From: Liopterus haemorrhoidalis | Lineage: Eukaryota; Arthropoda; Insecta; Coleoptera; Dytiscidae | Direction: 5' to 3' | Assembly: GCA_963971575.1 (NCBI GenBank) | Contig: OZ020611.1 | Location: 148,144,419 to 148,208,418, forward strand | DNA length: 64,000 nt | Part shown: positions 52,581-63,116 of the stretch, one piece after another | Numbering within the stretch: position 1 is the stretch's first letter | How the letters are laid out: each line of letters starts with the position of its first letter | Made by a program: the position numbers and the translations under genes | The notes under the pieces: generated by a model | Told to the model about the DNA's origin: nothing | The model's input: only the letters and a program-made list of their open reading frames with translations | Database searches by the model: none

Positions 52581-53739
52581 TACAAAGGCTGCGCAACAGA
52601 ACAAATCCCTGGAGCGGGATGTTCCAATTACAGCGCAGCACAAGTTAATTATATATAAGGAAAATAACAAAATATATAAATCATTAATCAATGTAAAGTC
52701 TATCCGGTTTCTTCATCTGCAGATACATTCTTCTGGGCTCTTTTTCTAATTGTTATTCTGTTTATTAAAGAATTTACAAATGAAATAGTATCGAAATCCA
52801 TCATTGGTTTCCACAATAATCGCCTTTATCAGCCGAATCGCCGAACTCGATCAACCGAGACGCGCGTTCTTAATTTTTCCCGGAAATTCTAGGTTAGAAC
52901 CATAAAAGTTATGCAATTTTCTACTCATTTACAATATTTTGTTATAAAAATATATATTTTAACCGCGATAAAGTTTATGTACCCACATGGCTCTGCTCAT
53001 TCATTTTATTGACCTGAAAGGCAAGACGTTTGTTTGGTGCCAGAACAACACATCCTTTCCATGTTGTCTGCTCCATTAGTTACATCATCTGGGCGACAGT
53101 ATCAGTTTTCAGAAAGTACTTTGCAAAGGTGGCTTATAAATTCAATAAAATGCAATATAGAAATAATACACTTTAGAACTTTGACTTAGGAACCAACAGA
53201 AGATACCTACTGTAGGCTTGGGACCCAAACAGATACCCACTCAAAGCTTTGGAACCTCGATGAAGAAACCAGCACTGCAGGGTTGGTAACTTGAACCAAG
53301 AGATCCACCCGTGGCTGGTATTGCACAGCTATCGGGCGTGATCACTATGGTGATGAGGTTGCAGGTTCAAATTTTTTGGCAATGCTACCATGGATCAACG
53401 CAATCAAGTATTTTTCTCATAAAATTCCAAAAGAACAGTCATATAACAAGTACAACTTGAAGAGCTGACCACATTTGGCTGTTAATGTATGCCATTACCA
53501 CAGAACCTTCTATGACCTTTGACCCTTATTTTCAGGCACTGTTTAATCGTGATGAAAAACGCGACCAATTGTTAAAGGAGTCTGAGATATACTCTTTCTA
53601 ATATCCTTGGTTTGAAAATGTTTCTGGATGACTCTTTTTTGTAAACTCTTTTTTGTAAAAAACTCGTTAAAAAAACCCATTTTATGAAATTTTTTGAAAA
53701 ATCACAAAATTTAAAATGTAATGTTAAAGTAATGAGATT
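52581..53739. other. Spacer, probable LINE 3' remnant then unique sequence
   Basis: 52581-52860 follows the (TTTA)n tail. A short minus-strand reading near 52700-52800 (D-T-I-S-F-V-N-S-L-I-N-R) may be the end of a LINE protein. Beyond that no feature is recognised. Confidence 0.35.
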
Positions 53740-53749
53740 AGCTTATAAG

Positions 53750-53908
53750 TTTTTTTTTTTTTTTTTAAATTTTGAATGGTCTTTGCTGCTGTGGCAATTA
53801 GCCAGGACAATTTTTGTTTGAGAAAATTTCCATGCCATACCGGGATTTGAACCCGAGCCCCCATGGTTGGTAGTCAAATGAGCTGACCACTACGCCATAG
53901 CGACCGGC
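53750..53908 (-). mobile_element. tRNA-derived SINE, ~160 bp
   Basis: On the minus strand the head reads tggcgtagtggtcag (A-box, 53888-53898 in plus sense) and gggttcaaatccc (B-box, 53842-53854) with tRNA spacing. A ~90-bp body and a 20-nt A-run (T-run at 53750-53765) follow. A 10-bp duplication agcttataag flanks it (53740-53749 and 53909-53918). It would be transcribed by RNA polymerase III and mobilised by a LINE. Confidence 0.92.
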
Positions 53909-53918
53909 AGCTTATAAG

Positions 53919-54287
53919 CTGAAATTGTATATTTGAGAACAGAGTTGTGACAATAAGGAGTAGTCAAAATTTTGAAGAGAAAGCTTCATTACTACAGGAG
54001 CTACAAAAGGCAAAACTTTGAATTTTTTTTCACAGGAATACTGTACATGGTTGCAATATGGTATCAAACAAAAACCTCTTTCTCCTCAAGTATTTCACTG
54101 GCGAATCTTAAAATCTTATCTACAAAAGTTAGTCTGAGGTACGTAAAATTCAACACACAAAGATTCATCGAAATACGTGATGGTGCACTTTTACTCATTA
54201 TGTGCACCATTAAGTGCACGTGGTGGGGCACTTTTTAAACATTAGACGGCTTGACATGGAATGACCCCTTTGCTTAACACCTAGCTA
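53919..54287. other. Spacer
   Basis: An 88-codon frame (53972-54238) has no recognisable motif. Paired gtgcac motifs occur near its end. Nothing else seen. Confidence 0.35.
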
Positions 54288-54867
54288 TACTCTATCCAAG
54301 AAAGACTGATAGTAATAAATCATTTTGTCAGGCAGTTACCAGTGTTAAATAATGTTAAATACATTTATTGGGCTCTATACATGAAAAAAATTAAACACAG
54401 CAGTAAACAGTTACAAAAAAGAAATAATAATTTTGACACAGTATATATAAATGTTAACACCAGAAAAAAAAACAAAACTATCTACCACAACAACGTCGGT
54501 TGTTAGGCTAATGACATCATGAAAAAGTGTATGTCACAACACGTTTAAATTTGTTTTGTGTATTTCTATATTACTATTTATCATTTTATTAAACGCACAC
54601 CAGTGACCATATTTATCATATCATTAAACACACCCCTGTGACCATATTTTTCCTCAAAATTTTAGGGTCAAATTTTTATGGTCTATTATGTTTAACCCTA
54701 GTTCGTATTCCCATATAATATGTGCGGCACACTCGGTTGTTTTTAACAATATTTCGTTTCGAACTATTCATATTTTGTCGCTTTTGTTTTGCCGCTTCTG
54801 TGTGAAAAAACAATAACTTTTTACAAATGATAAATTTTATTACTATCAGTCTTTCTGAGATAGAGTA
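54288..54867. mobile_element. TIR element, 580 bp, TA target
   Basis: Inverted arms of about 35 bp (tactctatccaagaaagact and agtctttctgagatagagta) with TA outside each (54286-54287 and 54868-54869). Non-coding. Tc1/mariner-type by target. Confidence 0.8.
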
Positions 54868-55392
54868 TAGTTTAGAGCGTTTAACATCTGTTTAATATTT
54901 GTTCTCCTATTAAGTTTTAAAATAATTCTCATAATTCTATTTTGTATAAGTGCAAACTTTGATCAAGTGTGTCATTGAGTTTTTTTTTTTTTTTTGTTAA
55001 ATGGTATATTGAACCGGAATTACACCTTATTACATAACCCTAAACATAACGTACTTATGTTATTAAACAAAATTCTACAAACTCAATAGAATAATCTTTG
55101 CACTTAATATTGTTGGGTTTTACCAGATTAAAGTACAGTCATACGCAAACCTGTTGAAACAAGATTGGTATTTTACTTATTTATGGGCGATCAAGACATT
55201 TCAATAATTTAATTGTTAATAAAAGAATTTTTTATTGACTTTTGTCGCTGTTATTTCATGCAGTTATACTTTTTTTGAATACACTTTTGATTAATAGTTT
55301 TAAACGTCCTTTTGAAAGTAATTTAACAAAAAAAAAAAAAAAAAAAATGTGAAATGTAGTTATTTCACAATTTCGTAGGAATTTAGTATGGG
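54868..55392. other. AT-rich spacer
   Basis: Homopolymer A and T runs; no gene. It ends with the agtatggg duplication of the next MITE. Confidence 0.4.
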
Positions 55393-55556
55393 CAGGGCCG
55401 CCCTAACCACAGGGCTAAATGGGCTATAGCTCCAGGGCGCAAGCATTTTGGGGGGCAATTTTTATTTCCCCGTTTGCTATTCTGTGAATTTTCTTACGAA
55501 GTGGGGCGCATTATTTTTAGTAGCCCACGGGCACCGAATTTCTTAAGACGGCCCTG
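55393..55556. mobile_element. hAT MITE, 164 bp
   Basis: Inverted ends CAGGGCCGCCCTAA and ttaagacggccctg are flanked by a perfect 8-bp duplication agtatggg (55385-55392 and 55557-55564). Confidence 0.93.
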
Positions 55557-55564
55557 AGTATGGG

Positions 55565-56743
55565 TCAACATTTTTTGGTGTAATCCCAAATAAAAAATAA
55601 AAAAACTGTCAATCATAAAATGAGAGATAAAGGTTACAGTGAATAGCGTATGTGAGGCTTTATCGAAAGATTTAACGAAGTATTCGTACACGAGATACAT
55701 GAAAAGACCTGTCATCTAATAGATTAAGTAGGACGTACAAAGTACTCATTAGAATTATATATATATATATTGTTTATTATTATATATTGTAGATCATTTA
55801 ATTGCCTGTGTGTTAATAATTATAAATTATGTGTAGACAATAAATAAATATTATTATATTATTATTATAATCCAATTTGTGTCATATTTACAACAAACTT
55901 CAAATAATTAATTTCATTGAAAGTTTTTATAAACATTAAAAGTGAAATCCTTAGAAAAACCAACATAAAATAAAACATTGAGTAACATTAACAAATGATA
56001 ATTTTAACAAATGTTTTATTAGTAAACATTACAAAAAACAAAGGAAATATTTCAAGTGTATTAAGTTTTGGTATAAATTAATTTTTCAATAAGTAGGTAA
56101 CCTTAACTTACAACAAAATTACAATGTTGGTCGAGGTTAATTATAAAAAATTAATATATTCAATATCTGGACCATATGATCGTCTCTTGAGCAACGGATA
56201 TTAATTTTTTGTATCATATTCATTTAAAAACAAACATTATTTTATACATTTTAAAAGCTGCTTATTTCTTTATGACTCTTTTAATTTCCATTTAAATAAC
56301 TTAACTCTATAAGGAATTTTAATAAAATATGTTTCAGTAAAAGATAAATTGTAAGGTTTGGTTCTGGCAAATTTTAACAAAGTGACTTTCAAGATTTCTT
56401 TTTTATGTTTTTATAAGATTCGGTCACAGGCATTATCAGGGGCGCCGCAAGTGGGTGTGCAAGTTGTGCCCCGCACAAAGGCAATCTGCAAGAGGAGGGC
56501 CATGAGATAAAAAAAAAAAATGTCAGCAATATCAAAACCTCTCGAAGCGTACACGCTGCGAAATTGCTAATTGGGTCGTTTCGTATGGTGCATTTGAAAC
56601 ACAGTTACAGTAAAAAATAATTAACTGTGAAATTGTGGCGCTCACACGTCGAAAATAGATTTCATATATACAATGTATACAAATATTATCATTAGATCCA
56701 ACGAAGTAGTATAACATAGAGACCGAACGAGGACGACTAATTA
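55565..56743. other. AT-rich spacer; hAT-like terminus near 56440
   Basis: No gene. A caggggcgccgcaagtggg sequence at about 56438-56456 looks like the left end of a hAT whose partner end I did not find. Confidence 0.4.
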
Positions 56744-56800
56744 CAGTAGCGGCTGGCGAGTAAAATATTTGGGGGTACACTTTTTGATGCATATGCCAGC
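56744..56800. mobile_element. Isolated hAT terminus of the 19224-21072 family
   Basis: cagtagcggctggcgagtaa followed by aatatttgggg equals the reverse complement of the right end of that hAT (which reads cagtagcggctggtgagtaa). No partner end nearby, so it is a fragment. Confidence 0.6.
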
Positions 56801-57283
56801 GGGCCGAATCTAGTTCAACAATAAGTTTCAAACGACTCGCTTGAAATTTTTGTCCCTTATTTTTTTGGGATCATTCTCCCTCCGTGTTCAAAAGATTTTC
56901 GGAATTTCTCCACTCCCCATATCCTTAATTGATTTTCAAAATATCTTCCTCACGTTCTCAAATGATTTTCAAAATGTTTCCCATCCGTCCTGCGTGATTT
57001 TTAAATATCTGGCCCCCAATACAACTCAATTTGGCCCGTGAAACATATTTAGAATTGATATACACAATGTATCACGGTAGAGGAAACAAGATTTTTCTCG
57101 AAAACGGGATGTGCAAGTTGGAAAAAAAAATTATGACCAAAGTTGTCCATAATAAAAATAAAAATACTTAAAAATATTTCACTTTCAAATCATACTTTCA
57201 AATACGACTTGAAAGTGAAGTATTTTTTAATATTATACATATATATTTCAATTTTATACTTGCTAGAAATAAACCTTCATGGA

Positions 57284-58162
57284 AAACTTATCGCTTACGC
57301 AGATGATACAGTTCTATTTACTGAAGGCTCTACATGGCAGCAAGTTAAGGCGTCTGCCGAATGGGATTTAAAAGTAATTAAATGCTGGTTAGATGATAAT
57401 CTTTTGTCATTTAATTATAAAAAAACTGAATTTATGCCTTTCACCATCTATAATAATACTCAACCATACTATAATCACATAATATTACATAGCTGTTGTG
57501 ACCAAAATTGTGCCTGTGATATAAAAATTAATAAAGTAGACAATACCAGATACCTAGGCGTGATAATTGATAAAAATCTGCGATGGAATCTACATATTAA
57601 TAAGTTAACTTCCAGTGTAAGAAAAATGTTTTATATATTTAAAAACTTGAGGGGAATACTACCTGTCAAAAATCTCTATCAATTTTATTATGCTCTTGAA
57701 CAATCTTTGTTGTCATATGGGTTAATTGCTTGGGGAGGAGCATCAGATATTTATATAAGACAAGTTAAAACTGTACAAAACGGAATCTTGAAAATTATAA
57801 CTAAAAAGCCTAGACGTTACCCTACAGAACTATTATATAACGATGCAGATGTTCTAAATGTATCCCAACTTTATATTATGTCCATATTGATGTATATTAA
57901 AAAATATGAGAATACAATAACAACGCTACCACATCTCTATGACACTAGAAATAAAAATAAAGCATTATCTCACAAAGTTAATAAAGCCATTGGGCAGCGT
58001 TGTTTTTGTTACCATATACCTCAAGTTTTTAATAATTTTCAAGAATTCCTAGAAGAACAAAATAATAAGCATATATATAATATCTCAACATGGTCTAAGA
58101 AATTCTGTAAACAATTAAGTCAGGTAAAACTTACAAAAATGCAAAATTTAGGCACAAATTGA
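57284..58162 (+). CDS. LINE reverse transcriptase C-terminal part (~293 codons)
   Basis: The open frame extends upstream to 57143, but recognisable protein begins at about 57284 with L-I-A-Y-A-D-D-T-V-L-F (YADD box), then TRYLGVIIDKNLRWNLHINK and Y-G-L-I-A-W-G-G-A-S. KTVQNGILKIITKKPRRYPT follows, then a C-terminus with H-L-Y-D-T-R-N-K-N and Q-R-C-F-C-Y-H-I-P. This is the same organisation as the LINE at 38199-43790 and probably the same clade, here with an intact 3' half. No stop or shift is visible, so the copy is relatively young. The fingers and endonuclease are lost. Confidence 0.87.
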   Translation, partial: KLIAYADDTVLFTEGSTWQQVKASAEWDLKVIKCWLDDNLLSFNYKKTEFMPFTIYNNTQPYYNHIILHSCCDQNCACDIKINKVDNTRYLGVIIDKNLRWNLHINKLTSSVRKMFYIFKNLRGILPVKNLYQFYYALEQSLLSYGLIAWGGASDIYIRQVKTVQNGILKIITKKPRRYPTELLYNDADVLNVSQLYIMSILMYIKKYENTITTLPHLYDTRNKNKALSHKVNKAIGQRCFCYHIPQVFNNFQEFLEEQNNKHIYNISTWSKKFCKQLSQVKLTKMQNLGTN

Positions 58163-58413
58163 ATTAAATTTAACAAAAAGTGTCGTCATTATTTTTAAAT
58201 TAAATAATGATAAAATATGTATTTTATAAAAAAAAAATTTTTTTGTTCACATTTATTTTGTTTACTGTGTGGTATAATTTAATTATTAAGAAAGCCACAT
58301 ACAGGCTGTTCACAGCCTCTGTGGTGTAGTTTTATATATTTACTTACTGTAAAATCATGAACGAAATTATTTACCTATGTAATTATGTATGTATAATATG
58401 AAGGAAGTAAATA

Positions 58414-58535
<122 letters not shown>

Positions 58536-58803
58536 TATGTGTTTCTCTATAACCCCTTTTTAATATTAAACATGGATACATTTATATAAAATTTTATTAC
58601 AATTTCGAATTGTATTAAAATTTTATGTAAAACGAAAATGTATTCATGTTTTATCAATTGTAATTTTTTTGGAATAATAAATATGAGTACATTCAAATTT
58701 CGCGGTTTCATTCAATTTAGTACGTGGTGGATCTCTAGTTAGCATTAGTTACGCTGAACAAAATTTTGACACAGAGATGGCACTTCTGTTAATGTGTTCT
58801 GTG

Positions 58804-59542
58804 CAGTGATGGGCGTTTACGTGTAAACATCAGTTGTTTACATATACATGTAAACAATGTCAACCACATGTAAACAGCGTCAACATATCAACACACGTAA
58901 AATTTTTAAATAGTGAGGTTAAGGCGTTCATTTATCGTGTTTGTCCTGTCAATTTAGGGACGCTAATAACAAAATAGTAGTAATATTCGTATGTTTAAGT
59001 GTGTTATACATAATATGTAACAATATGAGTGGTGGGCCTATAAGAAACAATCTTGAAAACAAATTAATAATTTTAATTATATGTAAACTTTTTAAAATAT
59101 ACGTAATACTAATAAGAACGTTCATTTTGATACCTTATTAAGTAATTAAATGCATTGTTTTATTAAAAAAGTAAGATTACACGAATGACAGAAGGTAATA
59201 CACATGCGCAGTAAAGCTGCATTCAGACCTCTGTAAATCAACACGTTGTACGCTATGGATAATTTTTAAACGAGGTCATTTGGTATGATCGGACATGCTC
59301 GTGCTTTGTCGTTGCTATACTACTGTTGAGCGATATAGTACGAGCTTGTCCGATCATACCAATTGCACTCGTTTAAAAACTATCCATAACGCACAGCGTG
59401 ATAATTTACTGAGCTCTGAATGCAGCTTTAGTGTTTACAAATTACCTTGTTTACGTCAAAAAATTTTTTTTTGTTTACATCATTAGTTTACACGTAAACA
59501 GTGGTGTAAATTTACGTGATGTAGTCTACGCGCCCATCACTG
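58804..59542. mobile_element. hAT element, 739 bp, with nested fold-back MITE
   Basis: Inverted ends CAGTGATGGGCG and cgcccatcactg are flanked by gttctgtg (58796-58803) and gtactgtg (59543-59550), 7 of 8 identical. Subterminal gtttacatgtaaac/gtttacgtgtaaac palindromes repeat near both ends and probably are transposase-binding motifs. Confidence 0.88.
59214..59428. mobile_element. Fold-back MITE, 215 bp, ~95-bp arms
   Basis: The arms (aagctgcattcagacctctg... and ...tctgaatgcagctt) pair over about 95 bp with scattered mismatches, leaving a short loop near 59310-59330. TA lies on each side (59212-59213 and 59429-59430). Inserted inside the hAT at 58804-59542. Confidence 0.85.
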
Positions 59543-59550
59543 GTACTGTG

Positions 59551-59985
59551 GTATCGATTTAGTCTTCTTATTTCAATACTATTGTCCAAGAGTTGCACCG
59601 CTAAGTTATTGGGATGCACATTTAATTTTGTTATATATTTTTCACAAAATTTTATTATTTCTTCTATATAATATTATTGTTGACATACCATGGGGATTTT
59701 ACAATAGTTCTATGAATTTTCGATTGAAATCGTTGTATGATATTTACACTGGATTTACTAGCTGTTCCCCATAGTTGGATTCCATAAGTCCATATCGGTT
59801 TTAATACAGCTTTATATATTAGTAACTTGTTGTAAAGTGTTAATTTAAATTTTCGTCCTATTAGCTATTGCAGTTGGAGGTGTGTTTTTTTTTTGATATG
59901 TGTTTCCGACATGTAAGTCGTCGATCTAGGTGCATGTCTGGATATTCACAACTTTCTTCTTGCGGCAGTTCTATATTATTTAACT
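59551..59985 (-). pseudogene. Jockey-type LINE ORF2 C-terminal fragment
   Basis: Minus-strand reading: L-P-Q-E-E-S-C-E-Y-P-D-M-H-L-D-R-R-L-T, then after a frameshift L-T-L-Y-N-K-L-L-I-Y-K-A-V-L-K-P-I-W and YGIQLWGTASKSSVNIIQRF, the W-T-Y-G-I-Q-L-W-G block of jockey ORF2. It ends H-P-N-N-L-A-V-Q-L-L-D-N. The middle is deleted. The sequence matches the style of the 33021-35397 LINE. Confidence 0.75.
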
Positions 59986-60029
59986 TAACAGGGGGTTAAA
60001 ATATAAATGAGATTTAAAAGTAAGTTTTT

Positions 60030-60084
60030 TTATTAAAAATTTTTAGGTCACTGTCCCAGCGCCACCCTATCTCAGCCGCCACTG
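60030..60084. mobile_element. Isolated hAT terminus (19224 family, reversed)
   Basis: Its reverse complement begins cagtggcggctgagataggg and continues with gctgggacagtgacc, matching the left 50 bp of 19224-21072. No partner end. Confidence 0.7.
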
Positions 60085-60560
60085 ACTTGTTATGAAGCCA
60101 ACACCTCCTTAGGCAGAGAGAAGGGGGTTGCCCCGAGGACTTGTGCGGGTTGCTTATATCAACGTTTTACCGATAAGAATTTCAAGTAAAAATATATTTT
60201 TTTATTACTATAAACTACAAATTTTAATAAAATAAATTTGATAAATAATATTAAACTAACCTGAATTTATTAGTATATTTTTAAGATAATTAGTTGGTTT
60301 TTAAATTACATAATTTAAAATCAAATATGATCGAAGAAACGTATAGTAGGGCTTGAATTTAATATTTTAAAATGATTAGTGAACTATTTTGTTAATTTAA
60401 ACATAAATGAATTCCATGTCCATCTAGACACCTTTTTTTCTCGATCATATTTTATTGCAATGTTTCAGTTACTCTCTAAATTTAAAACGGGCAGATGTTA
60501 TATCATTCTTTCCATGATAAATTAAAATTTATCTGACAAATTACAAAGATGTATATATAC
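60085..60560. other. AT-rich spacer
   Basis: Nothing recognisable. Confidence 0.4.
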
Positions 60561-61505
60561 GAGGGTTACTTTTTGTTTTTACAAACAACCACTAGATGGC
60601 AATATTGAAATGTGTCATTACTATATTCGTAAAATTTGACATTTGTTATTGTGAAATCAATGCCAGCTTATAAATTGACTGAGTAGTTTGTTGACAGTGA
60701 GTGTTAAAAAAACAAGTTTGTAAAAAAGGGAAAAAATTGGAAACTCACAAAAGTTGTTCGTTCACGAAGCACTTCTAAGAGAATGATCGCTTGTTTCTTC
60801 GGTTGTACTGGACATGTCGTAACCATTCCTCTAGAGCAGGGGTCGGCAAACCGAGGCTCGCGAGCTGCATGCGGCTCTTTGAGGATATTTGTGTGGCTCT
60901 TCAAATTAAGTTAAGCTACACATCTGACATACTAAAACCTTCTAAGGAAATGCAAGCTCATTGTTATCAATAATTTAAATCCATACTTATTAAATGTTGT
61001 GACTTATTTATGTATATTTATGCACTACTCGTTAAATGATGCTAACAAAGTCATGTATTAAAACAAAATTATGGCTCTTTAAATTGTCTCCAGATGCCTT
61101 AAAGGGTGAATTTGGCTCTTTAGCCTCTAAAGTTTGCCGACCCCTGCTATAGAGGAACAGTTAATACTGAATGGTATACAACAAATCAGGAAAAACAACA
61201 AAAAACGTCGCATCGTTCTTCATCATGACAATGCAAGCTTCCACACAGCACGTCAAACAATTGATTATTTGATGGAGAAAAACATCGAATTAATGTCTCA
61301 TTGCCCGTATTCACCTGATTTATCCCCTAACGACTTTTGTTTGTTCCCCAATGTCAAACAAAAAATTCGTGGACAGCGATTTTCATCACCTCAAGAACTG
61401 TTGAAACCTTCAAAAACCATGTTTTTGAGATACCAACTTCAGAGTGGAAAAAAAGTTTCGAGAATTGGTTTGAATCTTAAAGGCGAATATTTTAAAAAGA
61501 AATAA
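60561..61505 (+). pseudogene. Mariner transposase pseudogene split by a hAT MITE
   Basis: Before the MITE: S-T-S-K-R-M-I-A-C-F-F and T-G-H-V-V-T-I-P in adjoining frames. After it: E-Q-L-I-L-N-G-I-Q-Q-I-R-K-N-N-K-K-R-R-I-V-L and HHDNASFHTARQ (second aspartate), then CPYSPDLSPNDFCLF (third, 34 residues later, D34D). A tail follows to L-K-G-E-Y-F-K-K-K and the stop at 61505. The DNA-binding domain is absent or unreadable; a cgagggttact motif at 60561 may be the left terminal repeat. Dead copy of a third mariner lineage. Confidence 0.82.
60837..61146. mobile_element. hAT MITE, 310 bp
   Basis: Inverted ends CAGGGGTCGGCAAAC and gtttgccgacccctg (15 bp perfect). Flanks ctctagag (60829-60836) and ctatagag (61147-61154) match at 7 of 8. 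It interrupts a mariner gene. Confidence 0.93.
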
Positions 61506-61581
61506 AACAGTTTTTTTTTAAAAAAATCTTTTTTAGTTTTTGTAAAAACTTAAAAAGGTAGTCCAGTGCTGTTCGTATAAT

Positions 61582-62405
61582 CAGTGCTGGGTAAAATACT
61601 TTTCTGATGTATTAGAAGTACTGAATACAAATACTATTTTTTAAGGAAAAAACTATCTATGTAACATTTTAATTAAACATTACTTTTTAGTATTTAAAAT
61701 ACTAAATATTTTAAATACGTTTCACAACTCTTTAAATGCAATGTACGGCAATTTTATTAATAGTTGAAAGATGATGGATAGGTAAAATAGAAAAAATAGC
61801 ACAATAAAACAACGCTGACGAATAAAATATAATCATAAACATAATATATAGCTTTACAAAATAAATATAAATTAGGCAACCTGTTATTCTCTTCGGGGCA
61901 AATCCCCCTGCCGTCTCCGCAGGGTCTTGGTTTCGTTACAAAAAATGCTAAGGCACAGAGCGTACTGTATCAACTTACTACGAAATAGCAAACATTCTAG
62001 TGTTGAGTCTAGAACGGTAGAACACGTCGGTCTAATTTTCCCAATTTCACTCGATTTTCACAGCATAATAATTGCTTAACTAACCATAGGAAATCTGTAA
62101 AAGACTTTTTTTTTCCTACAATGAAATGTGTGAAATTCTTATGTAAATTATTTTAATGTATGTTCAAAGATTTTTGTAATTTACATCCATTCCTGTTATG
62201 AAAATGTTTTTATTTCAACATAAAAATGGTTGTTTTTAGTATCCTATTGAAAATAATCATATATTATACATAATAATTTATGTAGGTAATTAATTTCCAA
62301 ACGTTGCAATCGGTTTAAGAATATGTTTACCATTACTTGTAACAGTTGCCTCAGTGGAAAAGGCTTTTAAAAACTAAAAAGAGTGAAAAATTATTACCGA
62401 TCTTA
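61582..62405 (+). pseudogene. hAT remnant with dimerisation-domain trace
   Basis: It begins cagtgctgggtaaaatact, a common hAT 5' end. Near 62318-62400 the plus strand reads I-C-L-P-L-L-V-T-V-A-S-V-E-K-A-F-K-N, the P.(T)VAS.ER.F core of the hAT dimerisation region, followed by stops. The right terminus was not found. Only this short coding trace survives. Confidence 0.6.
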
Positions 62406-62744
62406 TCGGGTCTATTCTGTATCTTAAAAAGTTAAAAATTAACCTCAAGATCGAAGTTAAAAAAATTTAATTTTAATTATTCTGTAACTCTGACTAAAAT
62501 TTTAACCTTGATGGGGTTTACTCAGTAGGTTTTATATTTATATTTGGAATTTTAACTCCAACCAAATACATGGCGTTAACATTTTAACCAGCTGTAGTTA
62601 TAACATCTAAACGCCAAATAGCCCGGAAAATCCATTTTTGGAATTAATCACGGCAGGTCTATCTATTTTAAACCAATTATTACTAGAAGAAATTGAACAA
62701 GAAGAGGTTAATTTAGGCTGACCAGATTGTTTTACAGAAAAAGA

Positions 62745-62885
62745 GTGTACTAAAGAAAAAGGGTTCTTACTCCAAAAATATAAATGAGCAAAAAAAAAGG
62801 TCCTCACGCCCGATATGGAAGTGATGAACAAAAAAAAGGGCCTCCTTCTCTACAAAAAAACAAATGACGAGCAAAAAAGAGTATA
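62745..62885. repeat. Minisatellite related to 18651-18775
   Basis: Three to four ~40-bp units carry ggtcctcac / gggcctcct and aatgagcaaaaaa / aatgacgagcaaaaaa. Same unit type as the array in the 17508-18900 hAT. Confidence 0.65.
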
Positions 62886-62920
62886 TTCAAGGTTTTTTCA
62901 TAAAAAGTAAGAGTATAGAG

Positions 62921-63015
62921 CAGTGTTTCTCAACAGATGGTCCGCGGACCACCAGTGCTCCCCAGAAAAATTTTAGTGGTCCGCGAAAGTTTTTATGTGT
63001 TTTTTGCAGTTTTTT
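62921..63015. mobile_element. hAT terminus (isolated)
   Basis: cagtgtttctcaacagatgg followed by tccgcggaccacc and ttttagtggtccgcg is the typical start of Charlie/SPIN-like hAT elements. No right end was identified before 63117. Confidence 0.5.
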
Positions 63016-63116
63016 AAATTTTTTTATGTAAATAATTTAATTTTGTTTATTTTCTGTAAACGTTCTGTGATTTTCTACATATAAAATAAATGTATTTATT
63101 TAGCACATTAAATACA

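Noticed and set aside
53841..53912. Possible functional tRNA gene
   Set aside because: Boxes fit, but the element has a body, A-tail and target duplication, and no full acceptor stem; it is a SINE.
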